This document shows positions 1 to 9,543 of a stretch of DNA of 64,000 bases, one piece after another. The notes under the pieces were generated by a model. It made no database searches. It saw only the letters and a list, made by a program, of their open reading frames with translations, and was not told the DNA's origin. The translations under genes and the position numbers were made by a program. Each line of letters begins with the position of its first letter. The stretch's first letter is position 1. The DNA is from Daldinia sp. FL1419 (Eukaryota > Ascomycota > Sordariomycetes > Xylariales > Hypoxylaceae), in NCBI GenBank assembly GCA_025201765.1, contig MU623486.1, positions 19,530-83,529 of the forward strand, given 5' to 3'.

Positions 1-710
1 TTTGATAAGCTTCCGATGACATCCCAGCCTTTCCCTTGTCCCTGATTTCTTTCTGCATGTCAGTATCGATTCTACCGGGCGAGATGGCAACGCTAGTAAT
101 GGAAGGTTCTTCAACGGCAAGATGCGCTGAAAGGTGAGTCAGGGCTGCCTTGGAAGTACCATAACAGCCCCATGCCGCGTAGGCGCCAAACGCTGCCCCG
201 GAAGAGACGAAGATGACTCGTCCCTTTGATTTTCGAATTTCGGGGATAGCCTCTTTTAGCTATAATTTAAGTCAATAGTAGCACTATTAAAGCCTAGTCT
301 GGTAGTCCTACCAATGCAACAACACTGAATACGTTGATATCATACGCTTTTCTCCATTCTTCGGCACTCGATTCGAATATTCTAGTGACGGGAGATAAGA
401 CGCCGTGATTAATGACGATGCCATCAATCTTGCCAAACGCTTTGAGGGCTGATTCAATAACCTTGGGTGCAACCTATGTTGACGATGAGCTATTTTTCAA
501 TCCAACACTGTAAGAGCTTGGGCACACCTTGAAGTCTGCTAGATCTGCCGCTATGAAATCAACGGATGATTCATGTTGGGCTTTGAACATCTGCATGTCC
601 TTCTCCGACCTAGCAACTAGAAATACCTTGTGCGAAGCCTTGATCAAGGATTGGGCTACAGCTAAGCCGAGACCTCGGCTGGCGCCGGTTACGATGAATA
701 CCTTGGACAT
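1..710 (-). CDS. Short-chain dehydrogenase/reductase, cut by the left edge
   Basis: NAD(P)-dependent SDR oxidoreductase of unknown substrate; the closest known type is the small yeast Irc24/YIR035C group (inference). I read three exons on the minus strand: 710-528, 473-312 and 259 to the window edge, with introns 527-474 and 311-260, both phase 0. The N-terminus shows the cofactor motif VTGASRGLG (residues 8-16). The next exon gives the structural Asn in VINHGV. The third gives the catalytic Ser of FVSSGAA and the Tyr-x-x-x-Lys of CYGTSKAAL, then SPGRIDTDM. All key residues are present, so this looks functional. The C-terminus (perhaps 60 or more residues) lies beyond base 1. It is transcribed away from the Tda3-like gene that starts at 1175. 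Sure of family, not of substrate. Confidence 0.9.
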
Positions 711-1174
711 TGTTTCTCGATACTAGGGCGGAATAATAAGATATAATAAAGTAAGCAAGCTAACTCGTTGTCGACGTGTATTTCCAAGAGGTAAATATCA
801 TTGGTTGGTGTCCAGATGAGGTTGTCAAACTAGGAAATACATGGCTCAAATTTTCTACGTCTTCAATGTTTTTTTTTTTCCTTCACTTTTTTACTTTTCT
901 TGGTATTACGCTAATTACTAGTGGGGTCAAGAGGGGGCAGACGTCACCAATAGATCCAATAGATCCAATGGATTCTCATATGTCGATTATATATGAATGC
1001 AGAATACCGTTGAAGCTGAAGCGTATCCTTTAGGGTTTCTTGATGTATTCAATCAAACCAGGTACTCATAATAACAGATGGTATGGTTGAACATCATTGT
1101 TGATGTTTATAAAAATAATTAATCTTTAATTTGAAATCTCTTATATGCAAAAGTAAAAGGCATATATCGGTGCC
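711..1174. other. Intergenic: divergent promoter region of SDR and FAD oxidoreductase
   Basis: 464 bases between two divergent starts. It is AT-rich, with a T run near 870-880 and a short direct repeat AGATCCAAT near 952-968. An 85-codon open frame here has no recognisable features. No other element seen. Confidence 0.6.
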
Positions 1175-2474
1175 ATGGCTGCTACTGTAATACTAGGAGC
1201 AGGTATCATCGGTACTTCAACTGCTTATTACTTATCCAAGCACCAACCAGCATCATCCATCCACCTCGTCGAACCGTCCCCCGAACTATTTGCCTCAGCT
1301 TCGGGCTACGCGGGTGGGTTCCTAGCCAAGGATTGGTTCTCTCCGGCCTCCGCGGAACTAGGCGCTTTGAGCTTCGAGGAACATCGCAAACTAGCTGAGA
1401 AGGAGGGCGGCGCGGAGAAATGGGGTTACGCACGTAGCACGTCTATCAGCCTATCTCCGGCTACCAGGTCCAAGAAAAGGATCGACCTTTGGGTCCGCGA
1501 CGGCGCTAGTCGCGCAGGAGCTGCGAGTGCGAATCCCTCGGTTGGCGTGGCGCCGCCGTGGCTGAGAAAAGAGGAGGGCGTTGATGTCGAGGTTATAAGC
1601 GAGGAGGGCACTGTTGCACAAGTGTGAGTTGATATATTGGAATTTCCCATAATTTATATATGCGTATTTGGGATCAACAACCCTAACTGTGAGGTCCAGA
1701 GATCCCTTGCAGCTATCTAAGTACCTGTTGCAGAAATGCGTCGACGCTGGCGTGCACATACACCAACCCGCCAAAGCGATATCCATCCAAACAGACGTGC
1801 GCAACGAGCTGTCCAGTATCTGCGTCGCAGACACGCAGTCTAGTACTGAGACGGATATTCCGTGCACGAATATCGTCATCGCGGCTGGCGCTTGGTCGTC
1901 CCAAGTCTTCAAGACGTTGTTCCCGACTGCTAGCTTTAAGTTGCCAGTGTCAAGCCTCGCGGGGCATTCCCTAGTAGTGACTTCGCCCAAGTGGAAGGCC
2001 GAGCACGAGAAAGACGGTTGTCATGCTCTGTTCCTAACTAGTAGCCCGGGCTATTCGCCCGAGATCATGTCGCGCATCGGCGGACATATATACATCGCAG
2101 GCCTAAACTCGGCGACCGAGCCGTTGCCAGATTTGGCTACGGATTCAAAGGGCAGGATCTCCCAGCCGAGTATTGAGGTACTGCGACAGACGGCAAAGGA
2201 AGTGTTAGGTGAGGAAGATGTGCAGGTTGTTAGAGAGGGGCTATGCTTCCGTCCCGTGACCGAGCGCGGCACGCCGATATTAAGTCGTGTGCCGGACGAA
2301 TATCTCGGACCTTCTATTAGCACTCGGCCGGCTCCCGAGGGAGGAGTGTACGTTGCGGCTGGACACGGGCCGTGGGGAATTAGCATGAGCTTGGGGACAG
2401 GTTTGATTATGGCTGAAATGATTCAGGGCAGGGAGTTGAGCGCCGATGTTTCGAGGTTGGGTTTGAAGGTTTGA
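1175..2474 (+). CDS. FAD-dependent oxidoreductase, Tda3/FOXRED1-like (DAO family)
   Basis: Predicted flavoprotein of the D-amino-acid-oxidase (DAO) superfamily, about 407 residues. It resembles yeast Tda3, which is linked to late-endosome-to-Golgi traffic; its reaction is not established. Exons are 1175-1623 and 1700-2474. The intron 1624-1699 opens with GTGAGT and ends with CAG, phase 2. The N-terminus holds the Rossmann FAD motif ILGAGIIGTSTAYYL (from residue 6), then the family-typical SGYAGGFLAKDWF and LGALSF. The C-terminal part carries GLCFRPVTERGTPILSR and VAAGHGPWGISMSLGTG, the FAD-closing segment. An acceptor six bases earlier (exon from 1694) would also keep frame and add two residues. 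Start chosen at the first ATG before the Rossmann fold. Confidence 0.88.
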
Positions 2475-3482
2475 TATTTATCGCTGCCGTTGCGATATAT
2501 TAATATGAGCAGTTTACTTTCAAGTCAATTCAGTATATAGAGATCTAGGCACTCAATTGAATCCTTCTTTTATTATATTTTGATCTGAAGTTACGGTATG
2601 TCGTCAATCTTTGATAATATTCAATCCCTGGCTAAGCAAAAGCTGCCCCTATATTGAACGAAGGGTTGTTAAATCAACCTCAATAATATCAGCCACCTGA
2701 ACAAACTGATAAGGCATAGCAAATTGTAAATTAAGGCTACGATCAATGAAATATAGGATCTTAGATAAATCCGTATAACTAAGGTACGACTAGATTCAGA
2801 GTTACAAACCCGACTCAATCTGCCGTGGATTTAGTTCATTCGTGCGATTCTGTTCACATGCAATCGAGACTCGAACTTGTCTAACCTAACCATGAATCCC
2901 CCGGAGTAATAATCCCGGAACGTATTCAACCCGGCGAGTTGAACCTGCTAACCGTGAGATCCCACGGTCTACCACTCTGTAGCCAAACCCGAGACAAGCC
3001 CGGACGGTCCCTGACTAGGTTAGCCAAGATAGCTGGCTGGGGCGAGTAACCAGAATAATAATAATAATAAAAGATAGCCAGAGTAATGAAAAGCAAACCA
3101 AATCGCGGTCGAACAAGCTTCTCCGCGGTGAAAGGCGCGGAAGCCTTGCGAATGGCCGAGGGCGATGAGACATACGCAATAATGAGCGACAGCGGGGGAC
3201 TCGTTAACTGAGTTGGGCGGGCGTCGATGGTTTTGATATTCTAGATCGAACGGGGAATGTATCGATCACGAGTGGCCCCCCTCGACGGCAGCGCACGAGG
3301 GGCAGATCAATCTCTGTACCCAGTTCCCCTTGCATCTCCCATCTCGATCGACGGAACGACGAATCGGGGAAGAGACATTGATAAAGGCGACGTGCGAACA
3401 AAGTGGCGCGCCCTTTATGAGCACGGTGGCGCGTCTAGGTCTCGAGTCTCGAGGGGCGGTTTTCCTCGGAATTCTATGCTAC

Positions 3483-3501
3483 GTAGGTAGGTAGGTAGGT
3501 A
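3483..3501. repeat. GTAG tetranucleotide microsatellite
   Basis: Nearly five tandem GTAG units, directly before more TAGGTA-like words. Confidence 0.9.
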
Positions 3502-3905
3502 CTTACAATCTGCATACCTAACTCACCTTTGAGGATAGGGTCTAGGCGTGGTGTAGGTGAACTAGGTACATGCGACAAGTTGTCTTCCACTTACTCGGGT
3601 CCTTATTATCAATTATCGTACCTGAGCTGCGCTGAAACCAATCACGCCCGTTTTGTGCCTGTCCGGAGCTAGTCTCCGTGGCACGCGAGGGAAAAAAGAA
3701 AAGAAAAAAGAAAAGTCAATTATGTCTTGGTCCTAGGGCGGGACTCACTCACTCGTCATGTGGTTTATGGTAGAAGCGGGTTTTATGTGTGCACCGCCGG
3801 GGACTTAGACAGGGGGCCAGACGAAAGTTACGCCCGAATGGTCTTTGATGACACGACTGGAGGTTTGTCTTGGGTTCCATGTCTCGATCCGTAAGGCACC
3901 CGCAT

Positions 3906-3931
3906 ACACACACACACACATACACACACAA
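3906..3931. repeat. CA dinucleotide microsatellite
   Basis: About 12 CA units with one T interruption. Confidence 0.9.
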
Positions 3932-4039
3932 ACCCTGCCCTATTTCCCTAGGTATCTATCTGGGACCTGCGTTGCGCGATTATGTACGCACTTAAGCTTA
4001 GGGCTAGTAGCTGAGACAGAAAGACGGGCTAGAATGGAA

Positions 4040-4070
4040 GACAGACAGACAGACAGATAGATAGACAGAT
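4040..4070. repeat. GACA/GATA tetranucleotide microsatellite
   Basis: Tandem GACA units passing into GATA units and back to GACA. Confidence 0.9.
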
Positions 4071-5057
4071 GGAACATGCATGCATACAGCACTTGTAAGA
4101 CACGCATACGAACGAGCGTGTGACGCAAACGTCAGCCGCCACCGCCGTGCACACAGTCCACCAGCCAGACGTGCCTAGCCGATTGCGGGTTCATAGCTTC
4201 TTCCAGCCAAGCTCGGTTAACGTGCCTGAGCACGCACCTAGGTGACATATGCTTGGGTGGGCTAGCTCTTACCGACGCCAGGATCCCGGCCAAGCGACGT
4301 TAGTCGGGTTCAGCTGTAAGGCAAGGTGCTAACCTACGTAGTTAGTATATGCACGTTCTTCGCCCTATACGAGACATATGTATTATTCCCGCGACAACAA
4401 CGAACAACCCCACCGAAGATGCCGAAGGTGGGGACGAGTTGAGCGAAAAAAAGGAATAAGACAAATACTAAGACGGTTGGGAGGAAGAAGATGAAGTCGA
4501 ATATGATGAAGGTGAACTTCGGATTGAATAAGTTATAGGTACTAATGGTAGTTAGATGGATAATTAAAGTAAACGGTAAGCTACTTATGTAGTAGTTGTT
4601 GATATGACGACGAAGTTAGGTAGGTAGTTAGTTAAGAAAATGTATCAATATCAAGTGGTATCTTTGTCCCAGCACCGTTTTGACACCCCGAATAATGCAG
4701 CCAGCCCTAGAGAATAATATGTCATGTACAAGAAAGTTAAGGCATATAGATACCCCGAGATAACCCCTCTCTTCCGCCCCCATCCCCATCCGCCTGTTCC
4801 GTAGATCGGTTCGTTTGTTCGTGTAAATGATGTTTCGCTAATTTGCTGTCCGCAGCTTGCCGTCCTGTTTCAATCCGATTCCTTAGGTATTCCGTTTCCC
4901 GTCCCTCCCCGTAAGTTTCGTCAATGCGCAGTCTGCGAGTTTTGCTCTTGGTGCTGGCTGTAGTTGTGGTAATAGTAGAGTAGTAATTGTAATAAAACAT
5001 GGTGGAGAATGTAGCTATAAGTAAGAAGTTGGTGATGGTGTAGTGTGAGTAATTAAC

Positions 5058-5705
5058 TCATGTCGGGCAGCTCATGTCGGGCAGCTCAAAGTGCTGCTCC
5101 TGTTCCTGTTCCTCGTCCGAGTCGAGGTGGAACACTATGCCCCTGCGCTTCCAGTCGCCGCGCTTGAATAGAGCATCTCGCTCGTTCATCCATTCTGTCG
5201 GTCGTCGGCGCTGACTCGTGTGTTGAGTGGGCGATGAGTCCGCCGAAGAAGAGTCGAGCCCGGCTAACCCTGGCGGGATAGTCTGCCAGTCTTTTAGTGG
5301 CCACTGCACACTCTGGTCGTAGACGTAGGGGCGACCGCCTGTTGGCCGCGCGAAAAAGCAATTCCGGTCCTTCAAGGGCGAGTACTCGGCAGCGTTGTCC
5401 AAGTGGTCCGCGGGGTGCTGCGGTGTTCGTTCTAGAAACCGACGTTCCCGCTCCTCTTCCTCCTCGTACCGTGCCTCGTCGTATTCCGGGATAATGTTTG
5501 GTGATGTGTTGAGACTTAGAGGCGGGTGCAGTGACAGCGGGTCGAATAGCTTAGCATCGGGAGAGCTGCTCGCCGTCGAGACGGTGCTCGATGTGCTCCA
5601 TTTTCGCGCATGAGAGGAAGAGTGCTCATCGATGCTGTCCTTCCTGCCCGAGAGGCTGCTCTTGGATTTCTTGTGAAAGAGTGCTGACTTGTTTAGGCCC
5701 CGCAT
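5058..5705 (-). CDS. Uncharacterised Ser/acidic-rich protein, 215 aa
   Basis: I do not recognise this protein. It is a single open frame of 215 codons from the ATG at 5705 (first residues MRGLNKSALF); an upstream in-frame ATG at 5777 would add 24 residues of low-complexity sequence. The N-terminal third is Ser/Lys-rich (FHKKSKSSLSGRKDS), the middle has the acidic run YEEEEERERRF, and the distal part carries well-formed segments such as GGRPYVYDQSVQWPLKDWQ and ERDALFKRGDWKRRGIVFHL, ending in a Glu/Gln-rich tail. These Trp-containing segments look selected, so I think it is a real gene, mostly disordered with a short conserved core. No signal peptide or membrane segment. A 14-base tandem duplication covers the stop codon (see findings). 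Confidence 0.6.
   Translation of the reverse strand: MRGLNKSALFHKKSKSSLSGRKDSIDEHSSSHARKWSTSSTVSTASSSPDAKLFDPLSLHPPLSLNTSPNIIPEYDEARYEEEEERERRFLERTPQHPADHLDNAAEYSPLKDRNCFFARPTGGRPYVYDQSVQWPLKDWQTIPPGLAGLDSSSADSSPTQHTSQRRRPTEWMNERDALFKRGDWKRRGIVFHLDSDEEQEQEQHFELPDMSCPT
5060..5087. repeat. 14-base tandem duplication at a gene end
   Basis: Two perfect copies of ATGTCGGGCAGCTC, overlapping the last codons of the minus-strand gene that ends at 5058. Confidence 0.95.
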
Positions 5706-6661
5706 CGTGACTGTTGTAGAGGAGGTAATATAGGTAGATAGATATAAATAGTAAGAGTATGCTCTCCTCGAGGCCAAGTAGCACGAATGAGTGTGAGAAA
5801 GAAAAGAAGAGATACTACAATGTTTCGTAGTCGGATGTCATGGGTAAGCGGTGAGGCTTATGTTGTGGTTGCACAGTATATACCAGCTTCTAGAGCTGAT
5901 AGTTGGAGAGTCCCGAGGATTCGAGTTGCGTATGTGTTGGAAAGCTAGGTAAGCTTCGAGTTCTTTCAGCTCAAGGATAGGATCCGGGGCGCAGGAGGGT
6001 GTTGGTATTTTAATAGCCATTCTATGATCCATCCCGATCGTCCCTGAAGATCCGCCGGTGAAGAGAAAAGAGGAGACTTGGTACCTCGCAGCTAGCTCGA
6101 TTCCTTCTAAGCGAACAGGCGAAGTCTTACTATTCACGCCATGGAAGTACTCTTGAGATGAGTCTAAAGGCGGCCGGGACTGAGCGAACATGGCAAGAAA
6201 AGCTTATTACTCACATCATAAGACCTAATACATACACAAGTAGAACCAAACTATTACGATTTATTCCTTGGCTTAGCGTCCCTGGAGGTGTGTGTGGACC
6301 GAATGCGTCATTCATCAATAGCGGCATGTGGTCGCCATTCTATTGCATCCGTCATAGTCCCCGCCAATCATCGGATCGTTTGTCTCAGAAGTCCGGACGA
6401 ACCTTGGCAGATTTTTCATGTTGGAGGGGAGGGATGGGATAAAATGGAGAAAAGCAAAGAAAGGAAAGGGAAGGGAAGGGGAATATGAAAAGAAAAAGGA
6501 ATGCTGTGAACACGAATTGTCTTCCTCCTCGTGTCATAAACCGAATCAAGCTACGATGTATTTATCTCTTAAGGGTAGGGCTAGGTATTATAAGTCGAGT
6601 TACATATGGTCCGTTTCTCGTCACAATTATTCGTATCGTACATTCGTATTTTGCATGTGGC

Positions 6662-6690
6662 AGACAGGGCAGACAGGGCAGACGGGGCAG
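6662..6690. repeat. AGACAGGGC 9-base tandem repeat
   Basis: Three copies of AGACAGGGC, the third with one change (AGACGGGGC). Confidence 0.9.
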
Positions 6691-7366
6691 AACGAGGGGG
6701 TCATGCAAGGCTATGTTACATACCTAGGTAGGCAGGATAAGTAACATAGGTTATTTACCCATGTCGTACTTATGATCCCATCAGTCTGGATGATCTTGCA
6801 GATCCCAGATGGCGCATCACCCCATTGCAACTTTAGCCTGCTTTAGCTGGCCATGTGGAGATATTCGAGAGCCGGTTCAGCGTAAAACTTAGTTAATTAA
6901 CTTAATTGTTTCCGGCGTTTAGTATAAACGTACCTTTCCCATCTCGTCCTAACTATCTGTGGGATTATATTGGTTCTATGCACCATCTTGAACCTCATTG
7001 GCGATATAAATTATAATTAATGATCTCTTTTCTAGAAGTCGTCCACCAAGGCGTGTAAAGGGTGGTGGGGAGTAGAACGAACCATTAGATCGCGAGGCTC
7101 CCGAGGGGGAAAATAATATAATAAAATATGGGTTACGTCGAGTTCAGCGCCTATCTAGGTGGCGCCCTGACGAAGAAAAAAAAGGGTTTATGAGCGAGGC
7201 TGAACGTAAATGAGGTTGTGCTGATGTCACCCTTCTGTTCAATTAGTTCTCAGCCTGTTTCTGCTGGGGATATCTTGATAGCGTATAATAAATCGATCTA
7301 ATATCAACCAATCGCAAGAGCTCTCACACCAGCATTCGCACGCGCTAGTTAAGGAGATCTTCTTTG

Positions 7367-7439
7367 GAACCCCCCCCTTTTCCTTGACTTTCGATGGCAA
7401 TTTAGGCGACGCTATTAGGGGTTTTTTGGGGGGGGGTTC
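7367..7439. repeat. Inverted repeat with C8/G9 arms
   Basis: GAAC8TTTT at 7367-7381 is answered by TTTTG9TTC at 7424-7439, leaving a 42-base spacer. The arms could form a hairpin of about 14 pairs. Function unknown. Confidence 0.75.
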
Positions 7440-8677
7440 AAGACTCGCACGGAAATTTGGTATGACCAATGTCGACGAAGCTCTGGACCATGGTCTCAAC
7501 AGCGCGCTCACCAGAGCAACTTAATTCAGACGAAAAATCTAGTGGAGATGAATCCTCCGGTTGTGAATGGCTACTAGGCTGTTGGCCGGCAATCCTACCT
7601 TATTGGCGTCCTTTCGAGAACCGCAAATAGGATCGGAACGCGAGTCAGGACTTCAGATGGATCAAGATTATCTATATTAACAAACGATTGAAGATATTCT
7701 TTATGCATGAGCCCAATTGTATGCTAAGCTGACGGGCCCGACGTCTGTTTCGGAAAGAGTAAAGGTTATTAGACGGAGACGAATTTGATGAATTGGCCGT
7801 GGAGACTTTTCCAACCTACCTACATAAGCTTCAGGGTGTCTGGGGTGCTCTAGTGTGCGAGTCTCTTTAGAATTGTGGTTTAGGCTACAATTTAGCCAAC
7901 AGCTATATCGTCTAGACGTTTCTAGAGTCGAGTTTATCGACATGACTAGGTAGATAGGGGTTGAGTAAGAAGCGAAACTTATGTTCCTATGAAGAGGATG
8001 GCTGCTCATGCGCGGCGGGTAATTGATATTTCTTGTTGTAAATATACTTCGTATATGGTTGAGGGTCTGAATAGACTGACTGAGTACCTAGGTAGCTATC
8101 ACTCTGATGCTGTGAGGCAGAACTGGCATTGGTAGCCCAAGCTACCCCTCTTCTAAACCCATCATGGACGAGGGTAAAGACGGCGAAGCGGTCCAGCACC
8201 AAACATGTGGAGTCTGTTTAACTGGTAGAACTTATTCCCCAGCTAGCAATCGTGCTGCTAGGTTTGGCCGACTATGTTATCCGAATCATGAACGGAATCC
8301 CCTTTCCCGAAATAAGCCGCTAGAGGAATCGCGGAACCTTACGCGGCATAACCTGCAGCAAACGGGCCCGGCATAAGATAACACTTCAAACTTCAACCAT
8401 CCAAGGCTATTGATAATAGTTGTGGAGTGATTGAACAAACACCGCCGCTAAGTTGACGTAGTCTTACTACGAAAATCGCTTCGAGAGAGCCAACAATTAG
8501 GTAATCAGATCCCAAGGATCTCGGAGTTGAGGTTTCATCCTTCAGGTATCCATTAAGAGGTACGGATTACTCATATCGCGACTATCTCGGGCGCTCCGAA
8601 AGAAGAATAACGATGCCGAGTGTCGACGTCAAGCTGCTAGCAACCGACCGGGCAGTTGTTTGAATACTAGGTTGAAT

Positions 8678-9105
8678 TTATAGGACACCATCGTGCTCTC
8701 CAGGAAGCCTTTTAACACGCTTCTGTTCCCAGTTGTCTATATCCTTCGCGGCGAGTCTCTGTGAATATGTACGTATTAGGATAATACTCTATAATAATAA
8801 TTCGAAGAAGGTAAAAGCTTTCGCAAAAGAGAACTAACGTAATATTCGTCTTTCATGTTTACTCTCCGACCTGTCTTGCCCACTCCCAATTCCTCTTCGC
8901 GCGTCATCTGCCTGACTCGCCGGTCATGTTTCTCGTAACGGACGGCAGCGGCAGGCGTCAGGACAAAGGATCCAGCTACTATGACAGACATGAATGGTAG
9001 CCCGAATAACAAGAATGGGTGTTTCGCCATCATGGCGCGGTATCTCGCAGCGAACGTACCGGCATCGGCGGCACTCCGATACTTCTTGGCTTGGAATACA
9101 GCCAT
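8678..9105 (-). CDS. COX16: Cytochrome c oxidase assembly protein Cox16
   Basis: Cox16 is a small inner-mitochondrial-membrane protein needed for complex IV assembly; it works with copper delivery and Cox1/Cox2 maturation. Two exons: 9105-8839 and 8758-8678, with an 80-base phase 0 intron (GTTAGT to CAG). The product is 115 residues. It shows the family core KHPFLLFGLPFMSVIVAGSF, which is the single membrane span (about residues 28-50), followed by LTPAAAVRYEKHDRRVRQMT, then EELGVGKTGRRVNMKDEYY across the splice into RLAAKDIDNWEQKRVKRLPG. The last 26 residues come only from the second exon and match the usual Cox16 ending. It shares a 438-base divergent promoter with the ATR gene. SURF1, another complex IV assembly factor, lies 30 kb to the right. 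Confidence 0.95.
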
Positions 9106-9543
9106 TGTAGATAAGGGAGGTAACGTAGGAGGGAGGTGTATGGCGTCTTAGGTCGGTTCGATAAGGGTTGGCTTCGCGATGTTGAAATCGAAAAGCATGT
9201 AAAAAATAAGTTGCATGACATCAATTCCATGCAAATGGAGACCTTCGACCACAGGTACCTAAGTACCTAACACATACCCTGTAGTACCTACCTATCGCTA
9301 GGTTAGTTAGTTATCGTTGCTATCGCTGTTACCGTTGATTGGCCGGATTAGTAAGTAAGTAAGTTACCCATGGACAGATCAACCCCGCCTTTACTAATGA
9401 TAGGTAATATGTTTTAAATTTAAATCACGTGGTAGCGCGAGGATTAAGTTCGCGTTGAACGCGTCTTTTATTTTTCAATACGCAAACACGACCTTCTCTT
9501 AGTTTTGGACCTTGTCCCTCAAAGGTAATGATATATTGGCGTC
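9106..9543. promoter_or_regulatory. Shared divergent promoter, COX16 / ATR
   Basis: 438 bases between two divergent start codons. It contains TAGGTACCTAAGTACCTA-type palindromic words near 9254-9290, GTTAGTTAG and GTAAGTAAGTAAG runs, and an AT-rich stretch with TTTAAATTTAAA near 9410-9424. No confirmed core element. Confidence 0.5.

Larger units (their letters stand above)
2475..5057. other. Intergenic, 2.6 kb with microsatellites
   Basis: No supportable gene. It contains an AAT-repeat near 3055-3069, a GTAG tetranucleotide run at 3483-3501, CA repeats near 3906-3931, a GACA/GATA run near 4040-4070 and scattered TAGGTA-type motifs. Short open frames at 3204-3401, 3257-3490 and 4737-5000 are repeat-rich and resemble nothing I know. 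The last 300 bases probably hold the 3' UTR of the minus-strand gene that ends at 5058. Confidence 0.6.
5706..8677. other. Intergenic, about 3 kb, no supportable gene
   Basis: Open frames up to 117 codons (for example 5838-6191 minus, 6418-6744 plus, 7701-8009 minus) have no family features and often consist of simple-sequence or AT-rich DNA, so I leave them out. It contains a 9-base tandem repeat at 6662-6690 and a C-run/G-run inverted repeat at 7367-7439. The stretch from about 6740 to 8670 looks like plain intergenic DNA. Confidence 0.55.

Noticed and set aside
2866..2886. GTTCGAGTC-like B box on the minus strand
   Set aside because: No matching A box or stems nearby; not a tRNA.
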